A stretch of 26,962 nucleotides of DNA from Clostridia bacterium (GTDB taxonomy: Bacteria > Bacillota > Clostridia > Christensenellales > Borkfalkiaceae): contig JAJPXK010000016.1 in assembly GCA_021205485.1 (NCBI GenBank), positions 1-26,962 on the forward strand, in the 5' to 3' direction. This document shows, one piece after another, positions 1 to 7,452 of this stretch. Each line of letters opens with the position of its first letter. The first letter of the stretch is position 1. A program made the translations under genes and the position numbers. The notes below the pieces were generated by a model. That model ran no database searches and had not been told where the DNA came from. It saw only the letters and a program-made list of their open reading frames with translations.

Positions 1-55
1 CCATACGTACGCAGAACACGCATGTATTATACGCGTACGCGCGCGAGATTACATT
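1..55. repeat. 55-bp direct repeat, left copy
   Basis: The first 55 bases of the window are identical to 26069-26123. The two copies diverge at once on the right (GTACAA here, TGCCTA there). The repeat is rich in alternating purine-pyrimidine steps (ACGCGTACGCGCGCG) and ends in GAGATTACATT. What lies left of this copy is outside the window. Because the window starts at the first repeated base and the length equals a common de Bruijn graph k-mer, the contig probably broke at this repeat; the true repeat may extend further left. It sits just upstream of the VRR-NUC gene, so a regulatory role is possible but unproven. Confidence 0.9.
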
Positions 56-77
56 GTACAAAATGCATAGGTGAAAT

Positions 78-386
78 ATGTTAGAAAGCGAAATAGAAAA
101 GCAGCTTGTAAAGAAGGTAGAATCTTTAGGTTGCGGAGTAATGTGCAAAAAATTCACTTGCCCCGGATACGCTGGAATGCCTGACAGAATAATACTTTTG
201 TCGGGCGGACAAACGGTGTTTGTAGAATTAAAGCAGCCCGGCAAAAAGGAACGCCTAAGGCAGCGATATGTTCAAAGCCTTCTGCGTAAATCTGGCTTTA
301 CGGTTTTTTCGTCAGTGTGCGATGAAGCGGGCATTGACAGGGTGGTTCAAAAATGTAAAGAAATGCTGAGCGGCGTACAGCTATAG
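78..386 (+). CDS. VRR-NUC domain nuclease
   Basis: A 102-aa protein that is essentially one VRR-NUC domain, a PD-(D/E)xK-type nuclease common in phage replication modules. The core is visible: G33-M34-P35-D36-R37 supplies the catalytic aspartate, E50-L51-K52 is the ExK pair, and Q62 follows in a basic helix. Family members of about 90-110 aa are usual, so it looks full length. The ATG at 78 is preceded by AGGTGA at 68-73. The broken SNF2 helicase starts 37 nt downstream, and this nuclease-helicase pairing is a frequent phage arrangement, which suggests joint work on branched or replicating DNA. The exact substrate cannot be read from the sequence. Confidence 0.9.
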   Translation: MLESEIEKQLVKKVESLGCGVMCKKFTCPGYAGMPDRIILLSGGQTVFVELKQPGKKERLRQRYVQSLLRKSGFTVFSSVCDEAGIDRVVQKCKEMLSGVQL

Positions 387-422
387 CGCTTAAAAGTTTG
401 TAAAAAAGGGAGGTGAGGTCGT

Positions 423-1809
423 ATGGAGTTTGTTCCGTTTAAATATCAGCAGTACTGCATTGACAAGATTGTAAGTAATCCCGCAGTAGGTTTATTTATC
501 GAAATGGGCTTAGGTTAGCAAAACGGCTATTACTCTTTCGGCGATTGCCGAATTAAAATATAACAGATGGCAGATTGGCAGGGTTTTAGTGATTGCTCCA
601 AAGAAAGTTGCTGAAAGTGTGTGGCAGAAAGAGGCGACAAAGTGGAAAAACCTCAATTTTTTGAGCTTTTCTGTCGCACTCGGAAATGAAGAAAAACGCA
701 TTGCTGCGCTGCAAAAAAATGCCGATATCTATCTGATAAACCGCGAAAATGTCCCCTGGCTTGTAGAGCATTATAAACATGCGTGGCCCTTTGATATGGT
801 GGTTATCGACGAATCGTCGTCGTTTAAAAGCCATACGGCAAAGCGCTTTAAAGCTCTTAAGGCTATACGCAGCCATATAAGCAGGATTGTAGAGCTGACG
901 GGTACGCCGTCGCCTCACGGGCTTCTTGACTTATGGTCGCAGGTTTACCTTTTAGACTGCGGTAAGCGGCTGGGTAAAACAATAACCTCTTACCGCGACG
1001 CTTATTTTGTGCCGGATAAGAGGGGCAGAGATATGGTGTACAGCTACACAACGAGGCAGGGAGCAGATAAAGAGATTTTTGAGCGTATAAGCGACATCTG
1101 CATAAGTATGAAGGCCGAAGATTATATTGAGCTGCCTGAAATGATTTTTTCAGATATTCCCGTAGCGCTCGACGACGCGGCAAAAAAGCTTTATAAAAAG
1201 TTAGAGCGCGACGCTCTTTTATCCGTAGACGACGAAATAATCACGGCAAACACAGCGGCGGCGTTAACTACAAAGCTTTTGCAGCTTTGCAACGGGGCCG
1301 TATACGCGGAAGACGGCGAAGTTATAAGCGTTCACAACTGCAAGATAGAGGCTCTTTTAGAGACTGTGGGACGGCTTAACGGCGAGCACGCTATTATCTG
1401 CTATAACTTTAAGCATGACAGAGTACGGCTTTTAGAAGCGTTAAAATCTACAGGGTTAAAGTACGCTGTTTATGAGGGGGCTGAGCAGTCGGCCGCGTGG
1501 AACGCGGGGGAGATTGATTTGCTTTTAGTTCAACCCGCATCCTGCGGCTATGGCCTGAATTTACAGGAAGGCGGGCATCACGTAATCTGGTTCGGCCTTA
1601 ACTGGAATTTAGAGTTATATTTGCAGACAAATAAACGCCTTCACAGGCAGGGGCAAAAGTACCCGGTTATAATTCATAACTTAATCGTACAGGGCGGCGT
1701 GGACGAGGACGTCATGCGTTCGCTCGCCGGCAAAGAAAGCAACCAGCAGCAATTAATTGAAGCCTTAAAGGCAAGAATACAAGAGGCAAAAAGAGGTGCG
1801 AAAAATTGA
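423..1809 (+). pseudogene. SNF2/DEAD-like DNA helicase, frameshifted in Walker A
   Basis: The gene starts at ATG 423 behind GGGAGGTGAG. The first frame reads ..GLFIEMGLG and hits TAG at 516-518; from 520 another frame continues KTAITLSAIAEL. to a stop at 1807-1809. Removing the four bases TAGC at 516-519 restores the Walker A motif GLGKT and one 460-aa protein. The rest is intact: motif II DES near 808 (VIDESSSFKS), motif III ELTGTPSP, motif V ASCGYGLNLQEGG, motif VI TNKRLHRQGQ. This is the SNF2-like helicase that normally accompanies VRR-NUC in phages. A restart at GTG 589 would give 406 aa without the ATP-binding loop. It may be a real inactivating insertion or a sequence error; programmed +1 shifting is unlikely because tRNA-Gly would re-pair poorly on GUU. 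Confidence 0.85.
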
Positions 1810-2219
1810 CTTATAAAGAATTATCTCAGCTTTACTGGCTGAAAAAAGAAATAGCGAGAGAAGAAGAGCGGCTTGCAGAGCTTCGTCAGCAGATTCAAGC
1901 CGTCGCGCCTGTAAACTACGATAAGGTGATACCCGGCGGCAAGGGTAAAAGCGACAACTCGCAGGAAAATGCGATTATCAGACTTCTCGATTTAGAAAAA
2001 TCTATAGACGAGAAGCGCGATAAGTGCATAGAGGAGCTGCAAAGGCTCGAAACCTGGATCGGAGCCATAGAAGACAGCGAAACGCGTCAGATATTCCGCC
2101 TGAGGTTTATAAATAACTACTCATGGGTAAAAGTGGCCCGTTTGGTAGGCGGCAACAACACCGAAAGCAGCGTGAGGCAAATTTGCCACAGATATTTAAA
2201 GGCGAACAAAAAAAATTAA
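1806..2219 (+). CDS. DUF1492/ArpU-RinA-like phage transcription regulator
   Basis: A 137-aa protein with an N-terminal coiled coil rich in Glu, Arg and Lys (about residues 10-85) and a C-terminal helix-turn-helix resembling sigma-70 region 4 (SWVKVARLVGG..ESSVRQICHRYL, about residues 106-132). This is the layout of DUF1492 and the ArpU/RinA-type activators that switch on late genes in Gram-positive phages. It starts at TTG 1806, inside the overlap TTGA with the helicase stop, with AGAGGTG at 1792-1798 as ribosome binding site, so translation is coupled to the gene before. Its position last in the early/middle block, followed by a tandem TGTCACAAA element, fits a late-gene activator. The role is inferred from family and position. 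Confidence 0.75.
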   Translation: MTYKELSQLYWLKKEIAREEERLAELRQQIQAVAPVNYDKVIPGGKGKSDNSQENAIIRLLDLEKSIDEKRDKCIEELQRLETWIGAIEDSETRQIFRLRFINNYSWVKVARLVGGNNTESSVRQICHRYLKANKKN

Positions 2220-2231
2220 AAAAGTAAAAGT

Positions 2232-2264
2232 TGTCACAAATGTCACAAACCGCTACGGTAAAAT
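2232..2264 (+). promoter_or_regulatory. Candidate late promoter with tandem TGTCACAAA sites
   Basis: Two perfect head-to-tail copies of TGTCACAAA lie at 2232-2240 and 2241-2249, then TAAAAT at 2259-2264 as a possible -10 box. A -35 placed 17 bp upstream would fall on the repeats (ACAAAT at 2236-2241) and is not a consensus -35, which would fit activator-dependent transcription. The element lies 13-45 bp past the stop of the sigma-region-4-like regulator and 38 bp before the next gene. That is where late promoters of RinA/ArpU-type phages are expected. Promoter activity is inferred. Confidence 0.45.
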
Positions 2265-2301
2265 GGTAGTGTGAAAATTTGAACAAGCGAAGCAAAGAGG
2301 C

Positions 2302-2943
2302 ATGTCATACCGGTTAACTCGAAATTACGAAAATTTAAACAAGGCGATTTTTGAGGGCGTCGCAAAATACGACATCCCCGCCATTTTACCCGAAAAAATG
2401 CGACTGCCTCGAGAGTTCATAGGCTTTAACTTTATGAAGACGGAAAAAGAGCCGTATACAAAAGGCTTACATTTTTTCGTAGACGATTACCAGTTCTCCC
2501 GCGTATGGGAAAATCCCGACGCCTATCTTGAACAGCTCGGGAAGTTTAAAGTTGTATGCGCTCCGGACTTCAGTACATATACAGATTTTTCGAAAGCGAT
2601 ACAAATCTACAATCACTACCGCAAACACTGGCTCGCTGCCTATTGGCAGCATAACGGCATAACTGTCATTCCTACCATAAGCTGGAGCGACGAAAAAAGC
2701 TTTGAATGGTGTTTTGACGGCGAGCCTGAAAAAAGTATAGTGGCCGTATCAAGCGTGGGTACGCAGATAAACCCCGAAAGCAAGCGGCTATTTAAGCTGG
2801 GATATGACGAAATGCTGAAACGCCTGCAACCCGAAACGATTTTATTTTACGGCGTAGTGCCTGAGGGCTTCGAGGGAAACATAATAAGCCTTACAGCATT
2901 TCAGGAGCAAATCCGCAAACGGGTGGCGGCTAATGGGCGGTAG
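2302..2943 (+). CDS. DUF4417 family phage protein
   Basis: A 213-aa cytosolic protein of the DUF4417 family, recognised by the central block ITVIPTISWSDEKSFEWCFD, followed by SIVAVSSVGTQIN and LFYGVVPEGFEG. The function of the family is unknown. It occurs in Bacillota phages and mobile elements, often near the terminase genes as here. No signal peptide or membrane segment is seen. The ATG at 2302 has AAAGAGG just upstream. It overlaps the next gene by 11 nt, so the two are probably co-translated. It is the first gene behind the candidate late promoter. Confidence 0.8.
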   Translation: MSYRLTRNYENLNKAIFEGVAKYDIPAILPEKMRLPREFIGFNFMKTEKEPYTKGLHFFVDDYQFSRVWENPDAYLEQLGKFKVVCAPDFSTYTDFSKAIQIYNHYRKHWLAAYWQHNGITVIPTISWSDEKSFEWCFDGEPEKSIVAVSSVGTQINPESKRLFKLGYDEMLKRLQPETILFYGVVPEGFEGNIISLTAFQEQIRKRVAANGR

Positions 2944-3334
2944 AGGTTCGAGCAGCGGCATATCTGTCAGAGGTAAGGTTTACGGTACTGAATACACGGC
3001 CTTACACACTTCGGGAAGTATTAAGTTTGTAAAATATAATGACGCAAGATCGGCAAAAACTCCTATGGAGACTATGACCAAAGGGCGCATTTACGCTACA
3101 GTAAATGAACAAAATCAAGTTAAAGCTATAACGCTTTATGATGATAAAAGAAAACGATATAAACAAATTGACGTTATAGGCGAAACTCATCGGATTGATG
3201 GTAAGTGGGTGTTGCCTCATTCGCATTATGGTTATTATCATAGCGAAAATGGCACGGAACCGCCAAATGAAGAAGATAAAAAATTAATTGACAAAGTTTT
3301 AAAGATATGGGATAATTTTAATCGCAAGCATTAG
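2933..3334 (+). CDS. Phage protein with MGGRGSSSG leader, unknown function
   Basis: A 133-aa protein starting MGGRGSSSGI, a Gly/Arg/Ser leader I know from many phage proteins near terminase and MuF genes. The middle holds SIKFVKYNDAR and TPMETMTKGRIYATV; the C-terminal part has KQIDVIGETH and a His/Tyr cluster (LPHSHYGYYHSENG, about residues 95-110). The clustered histidines could bind metal or form an active site, but I do not recognise a characterised fold. It begins inside the end of the DUF4417 gene. The GGRG leader matches the GGRGG linkers of the gene at 3574, which suggests a shared module boundary. The gene is followed by two terminators. Confidence 0.7.
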   Translation: MGGRGSSSGISVRGKVYGTEYTALHTSGSIKFVKYNDARSAKTPMETMTKGRIYATVNEQNQVKAITLYDDKRKRYKQIDVIGETHRIDGKWVLPHSHYGYYHSENGTEPPNEEDKKLIDKVLKIWDNFNRKH

Positions 3335-3471
3335 TTGAAGAGTGAAAACAGTTTGCGACAGAGCGGCTTGCCGCAAAAGTGTGGAAAAAGTAGAGTTTGT
3401 AAGCATTGCGCTTCTTATGAGGATATTCGCAGTCTGTCAGGGAAAGGACCCGGTTGAAATCCGGGAGCTTG

Positions 3472-3500
3472 CAGCGGGGCGTTTTATACGCCCTGTTTTT
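3472..3500 (+). terminator. Probable intrinsic terminator
   Basis: GGGCG (3477-3481) pairs with CGCCC (3489-3493) around a TTTTATA loop. A further CA/TG pairing sits across a small bulge, and TTTTT follows at 3496-3500. It lies 140 bp past the stop of the MGGRG protein and just before a stronger terminator. No convincing gene is seen in 3335-3573: a 61-codon frame beginning at GTG 3342 has no recognisable content and would run into the next hairpin. Confidence 0.55.
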
Positions 3501-3512
3501 ATAGAATTTTTT

Positions 3513-3546
3513 AACCGTTACTGTTAAATGACAGCAACGGTTTTTT
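3513..3546 (+). terminator. Intrinsic terminator
   Basis: AACCGTT (3513-3519) pairs with AACGGTT (3536-3542). After one A-C mismatch CTGT pairs with ACAG around a 6-nt loop, and the T tract runs through 3546. This is a strong rho-independent signal. It closes the DUF4417/MGGRG unit 28 bp before the start of the JAMM-like gene, which must therefore depend on read-through or on a promoter I cannot see. Confidence 0.85.
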
Positions 3547-3573
3547 AATGCAAAAAATTTGAGGTATGGAAGA

Positions 3574-4386
3574 ATGGACTTAAATACTTTTAGACGTGAA
3601 TTTAAGCACTGCGGCGGGGTAATGCTTACAAGCAGCGTTTGTATGTTTCGCAGGCCGCTTGAACTTTACGACCGCGAAAAGAAAGAAACGCTCGCGCAGT
3701 TTAAATATAAGGACTATGAAAGCGCCTTTGCTTTTGACTTAGGCGGCAAGACTGTAGGCGAGACTATAGCAAGCTGGGAGCATATGCCTATAGTTACGCT
3801 GAACGGCGGCCGCGGTGGTGATTCAGGCTCGTTTAGTGAAGCGTGGAAGTTAGAAGGCGGCCGCGGTGGTGCTAATCTGCCTTCAAAAGCCGATTTTCCC
3901 GCACGCATGAATGTTAAGACGGGAGCGGTAAGCAACTCATACGATAAAATGCTGTCGGCGTTCATACAGACACACGCAGCAGATGAAACTGAACATGGTA
4001 TCACTGTAGACGAATACGGATTTACTACACGTTATATGCACGGCGATAAAGGTTCTGTCTCAATAAGCGGTTCAGTTGGTGAAATAATCGTACATAATCA
4101 CCCGTTTGATGGCTGGCCTAACTTTTCGAAAGATGACATAGCAGTTATTACAAATTCCGCGGCCAAAGGTGTAGTAGCAGTAAGCTCTACTACAGGAAGA
4201 AGTGCAGATACCGCAAAGTATGCGGGCACGTATTCATTTGTTAAAACTGCAAAATTTAACGCAAACGGATTTTTAAAAGCTCTGGATACCGCTCATATTT
4301 CGGGCAAAGACTATAACGACGCCGTAAGTAAATGGCTAAAAGCGAACCAAAAAAAATACGGCTACATTTACACGTATACAAAGTAG
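3574..4386 (+). CDS. Phage protein with JAMM/MPN-like domain and GGRGG linkers
   Basis: A 270-aa protein. The N-terminal part (residues 1-75, FRREFKHCGGVMLTSSVCMF.) is a leader I recall from gut phage proteins. Two GGRGG linkers follow at residues 78-82 and 95-99, then a C-terminal domain (about 120-270). It carries H174-N-H176-P and D187, that is HxHx10D with S185, the metal-binding pattern of JAMM/MPN (JAB, RadC-like) domains, in the context GEIIVHNHPFDGW. Such domains are isopeptidases, proteases or toxin parts. An upstream catalytic glutamate is likely but not certain. ATG 3574 with GAGGT at 3561-3565 is preferred over an in-frame TTG at 3559. It is isolated by terminators upstream and followed by the TerS-like gene after 20 nt. 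Role in the virion or as cargo is unknown. Confidence 0.7.
   Translation: MDLNTFRREFKHCGGVMLTSSVCMFRRPLELYDREKKETLAQFKYKDYESAFAFDLGGKTVGETIASWEHMPIVTLNGGRGGDSGSFSEAWKLEGGRGGANLPSKADFPARMNVKTGAVSNSYDKMLSAFIQTHAADETEHGITVDEYGFTTRYMHGDKGSVSISGSVGEIIVHNHPFDGWPNFSKDDIAVITNSAAKGVVAVSSTTGRSADTAKYAGTYSFVKTAKFNANGFLKALDTAHISGKDYNDAVSKWLKANQKKYGYIYTYTK
3805..3871 (+). repeat. Two 16-bp GC-rich direct repeats coding GGRGG
   Basis: GGCGGCCGCGGTGGTG occurs at 3805-3820 and again, identical, at 3856-3871, in the same reading frame and 51 bp apart. Both code Gly-Gly-Arg-Gly-Gly between the leader and the JAMM-like domain. Identity at every third position goes beyond what the shared peptide needs, so recent duplication or recombination is more likely than chance. 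It may be a hinge for domain exchange. Confidence 0.85.
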
Positions 4387-4406
4387 CTTAAACGGAGGCG
4401 AAAAGC

Positions 4407-4853
4407 GTGAGCAGACCGCAAGATAAAAACTTAATACCGTTAAATCAAAGAACGGAAGAAGAAGCTCGCGCTATTCAGTCAAAAGGCGGTAAAGCAAGCG
4501 CTCAGGCTCGCAAACAAAGGCAGATGATGTCCGAACTTTTGGAACATTATTCAGAGTTGCCTGTGAAAGACAAGCGGGTTATCAAAAGGCTTAAGAACTT
4601 AGGCTTTGACGTAGACGATATAACGCAGAAGCTTTTAATTGCCGACGCCATAATGAAAGCGGCGCAGCACGGCAACACGTACGCTATACAGCTTTATCTG
4701 GAAATCACGGGTGAAATAGGAGCTACGGCGGGAATACAGAAAGAAAATAATATGCTTGAAGCAATTTTAAATTCTACTACGGGGGAGATTACGGCCGATG
4801 AGATACCAGAAATTCAGTACGCGGCAAATTCTGACTCTGACGTGGTGGAATAG
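4407..4853 (+). CDS. Terminase small subunit-like protein
   Basis: A 148-aa protein with a basic N-terminal segment (PLNQRTEEEARAIQSKGGKA, about residues 12-31) and a helical C-terminal part with DDITQKLLIADAIMKAAQHG and AIQLYLEITGEIG. This layout is common to small proteins encoded directly before TerL in gut Bacillota phages and is usually taken as the DNA-recognising small terminase subunit. The GTG start at 4407 is set by GGAGGCG just upstream. The end overlaps the TerL gene by 56 nt in another frame. The function rests on position and on the KGG-type N-terminus rather than on a catalytic motif. Confidence 0.7.
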   Translation: MSRPQDKNLIPLNQRTEEEARAIQSKGGKASAQARKQRQMMSELLEHYSELPVKDKRVIKRLKNLGFDVDDITQKLLIADAIMKAAQHGNTYAIQLYLEITGEIGATAGIQKENNMLEAILNSTTGEITADEIPEIQYAANSDSDVVE

Positions 4854-6033
4854 GCCTCAATTTCGCGATTCTGACGGGATTATTTGCGACGGCTCTATAC
4901 GTTCGGGCAAAACCCTTTCTATGGCAGACGGCTTTATTTTATGGAGTATGAGCTGCTTTAACGAACAGAATTTTGCAATATGCGGCAAAACAATTCAATC
5001 GTTGCGACGAAACGTCATTACACAGTTGCCGAAATGGCTTGAAGGCATATTTACTGTTACGGAAAAGCGCAGCGAAAACCTTTTAATCATACGAGCGGGC
5101 GATACCGTCAACCGCTATTATATGTTCGGCGGCAAAGACGAATCCAGTTATGCGCTTATACAGGGCGTTACGCTTGCGGGAGTCTACTTCGACGAGGTGG
5201 CGCTGATGCCCCGCTCTTTTGTAGAGCAAGCTATGGGGCGTTGCTCTATAGAAGGTTCAAAATTCTGGTTTAACTGTAACCCTGACAACCCTTCACACTG
5301 GTTTTACGTAGAATGGATAAAGAAAGCGAGAGAGCATAATTTAATCTATCTGCATTTCACTATGAAAGACAACTTAAGCCTTTCAAAAAAGATACGCGAC
5401 AGATATGAATCTATGTTTACAGGGGTTTTCTACCGCCGTTACATTTTAGGCCTATGGGTTAAGGCTGAGGGGCTTGTATATCCTATGTTTGATTTGAACA
5501 AACACGTAATAAGCGATATGCCGCCTGTAAACCCCCGCCACAGGTACTATGTTTCAATCGACTACGGCACGGTAAACCCTTTTGCCGCGGGGCTGTATGA
5601 TTACAATCCAGCTACACAGACGGCTACTATGATAAAGGAGTTGTACTACAGAGGCGGAAGCGCAAATCGCGTTGATAATGAAGCTTACTATAAAATGCTT
5701 AAAAACCTTATAGGCGATTACGGCATTCAGTATATCGTTATAGACCCGTCGGCGAGCTCTATGATAGAGACTATACAAAAATACGGTGATTATCTGGTAG
5801 TCAAAGCCGATAATGACGTATTGAACGGGATACAGGATACTACAAAATTTTTAAACTTAGGGCATTTGTTTTTTCATAAGGATTGCAAAAATACTTTTGA
5901 CGAGTTCGGGGCGTATTCCTGGAATGAGGATTCGGTTGAGGACGCCGTAATAAAAGAAAATGACCACAGCATGGACCAGTTGCGGTATTTTTGCCGCACG
6001 GTGCTGCGCAGCGAGTTAAAATGGATTGTTTAA
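4798..6033 (+). CDS. terL: Terminase large subunit
   Basis: A 411-aa PBSX/SPP1-like large terminase that pumps DNA into the prohead and cuts it. The ATPase domain has Walker A GSIRSGKT (residues 32-39) and Walker B GVYFDEVAL. The RNase H-like nuclease domain has the acidic sites VSIDYG, VIDPSA and, near the C-terminus, the HSMDQLRYF segment. Length fits the family. The chosen ATG 4798 overlaps the TerS-like gene and has GGGGGAG upstream; a later start would cut into Walker A. The portal gene follows after 12 nt. All key residues look intact. Confidence 0.95.
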   Translation: MRYQKFSTRQILTLTWWNRPQFRDSDGIICDGSIRSGKTLSMADGFILWSMSCFNEQNFAICGKTIQSLRRNVITQLPKWLEGIFTVTEKRSENLLIIRAGDTVNRYYMFGGKDESSYALIQGVTLAGVYFDEVALMPRSFVEQAMGRCSIEGSKFWFNCNPDNPSHWFYVEWIKKAREHNLIYLHFTMKDNLSLSKKIRDRYESMFTGVFYRRYILGLWVKAEGLVYPMFDLNKHVISDMPPVNPRHRYYVSIDYGTVNPFAAGLYDYNPATQTATMIKELYYRGGSANRVDNEAYYKMLKNLIGDYGIQYIVIDPSASSMIETIQKYGDYLVVKADNDVLNGIQDTTKFLNLGHLFFHKDCKNTFDEFGAYSWNEDSVEDAVIKENDHSMDQLRYFCRTVLRSELKWIV

Positions 6034-6045
6034 GGCGGTGTTAAA

Positions 6046-7449
6046 ATGGGAGTGTTTAACCGTCTGATACGGAGAATAAAAAGCATGTTTAAAATAAATT
6101 CAGATACGGGAAAGGTTTTCGGCGTCGATATTATATCTTCTGACGATATGAAGCAGGCCCTGAAGTCGTGGAATGAAATCGTTAAGGCCAAACCTATATG
6201 GGCGGGGCGAGACGATATTAAAACCGTTAACATAGCGGGGCTCGTAAGCGATACCCGCGCAAAATTAACCACGCTCGATATAGGCATTACTGTTTCAGGC
6301 TCGCCCCGGGCTGAATATTTGCAAAAAGTAGTAGACAAAATGCTCAAAGTCTTGCCTGACAGGCTTTCCGACGGCGACAGCTTAGGCGGTATGATGATTA
6401 AATTCAACGGCGACGGCTGGGACTTTGTTTTACCTGGGAATTTCGGAATTACGGCCGTTAACGGCGAAGAAATTACGGGTGCCATATTCGCTACAAATAT
6501 AACCCGCGGAATTAATTCATTTACACGACTTGAATATCACCGCTTCGAAGGCGACATTTATAAAGTATCAAATAAAGCTTTCCGCAACAGCAGGACGGCA
6601 AGCGGCGACGTCACGTTAGGCGTGGAGGTAGATTTAACTACCGTTTCCGAATGGGCCGAAATTATACCAGAAGCAGAAATAAGCGGGTTAGAACATCCGC
6701 TTTTTGCATATTACCGCGTGCCGGGAACGAATATAGTTGACCGCGATTCACCTTTAGGACTTTCAGTCTTTGCTAAAGCCATAGCCGAATTACGGGCTAC
6801 CGATATAGCTATAAGCCGAAAAGATACGGAGATAGAGGACAGCAAGCATCTAACCTTTGTAGGTCAGGCGCTTGTAAAAAACGCTCAAGCGAAGAATATC
6901 GACTTGCCTCGCTTTGTGGTAGGGCTTGGCATGGGTGTTAACGATAATGATACGTCGGCTATACATGAGCACGTGCCTACCATACAGACGGACGCCCGCA
7001 TAAAAGATATTAATTTTAACTTGTCGCTTGTAGGCGTGAAATGCGGATTTTCGGCAGGGTATTTTGTTTTAGACGGCCAAACAGGAATGATTACGGCCAC
7101 GCAGGTTGAGGCCGATGACCGTGACACTATACAGACGATTAAAACAGAGAGAGACGCTCTTCGCACGGCTATAGAACAGGCAATTTACGGGGCTGACGCG
7201 TTAGCTACACTTTATAACCTTGCGCCGATAGGCAGCTATGAACTGAATTTTAACTTCGGCGATATCACATACAATTACGAAGAAGATAAAGCAAGCTGGC
7301 GGTATTATGTGTCTCAGGGCTGGATGCCTATATGGAAATACTTCGTTAAATTTGAGGGAATGTCAGAAGAGGAAGCAAAGGCTCTTGTAGCAGAAGCTGC
7401 TGACGCTAATATGACGGACGCTGCAAAAAGGCTGTTTGATTCGGAGTGA
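6046..7449 (+). CDS. Portal protein, A118/SPP1 gp6-like
   Basis: A 467-aa portal protein, the dodecameric ring at one capsid vertex through which DNA passes and onto which the tail joins. It resembles the A118-type portal group: N-terminal VFNRLIRRIKSMF, the stem/wing segments SGLEHPLFAYYRVPGTNIV and DSPLGLSVFAKAIAELRATD, and the conserved C-terminal MITATQVEADDRDTIQTIKT. ATG 6046 has AAGGCGGTG upstream. Position between TerL and the minor capsid protein supports the call. Confidence 0.9.
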   Translation: MGVFNRLIRRIKSMFKINSDTGKVFGVDIISSDDMKQALKSWNEIVKAKPIWAGRDDIKTVNIAGLVSDTRAKLTTLDIGITVSGSPRAEYLQKVVDKMLKVLPDRLSDGDSLGGMMIKFNGDGWDFVLPGNFGITAVNGEEITGAIFATNITRGINSFTRLEYHRFEGDIYKVSNKAFRNSRTASGDVTLGVEVDLTTVSEWAEIIPEAEISGLEHPLFAYYRVPGTNIVDRDSPLGLSVFAKAIAELRATDIAISRKDTEIEDSKHLTFVGQALVKNAQAKNIDLPRFVVGLGMGVNDNDTSAIHEHVPTIQTDARIKDINFNLSLVGVKCGFSAGYFVLDGQTGMITATQVEADDRDTIQTIKTERDALRTAIEQAIYGADALATLYNLAPIGSYELNFNFGDITYNYEEDKASWRYYVSQGWMPIWKYFVKFEGMSEEEAKALVAEAADANMTDAAKRLFDSE

Positions 7450-7452
7450 TAA

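Noticed and set aside
1..55. Phage attachment sites or terminal repeats formed by the 55-bp direct repeats
   Set aside because: No integrase or tRNA gene is adjacent and the right copy lies inside the lysis region; a graph break or regulatory repeat explains it better.
3399..3472. Possible 74-nt tRNA ending in the CCCGG/CCGGG T-arm
   Set aside because: The acceptor pairs at 6 of 7 positions, but no D-arm or anticodon stem can be formed.
3342..3527. A 61-codon frame starting GTG
   Set aside because: No recognisable content, runs into the strong terminator at 3513-3546, and has no convincing ribosome binding site. A Cys-rich stretch in another frame nearby (CGKSRVCKHC) is too short to call.
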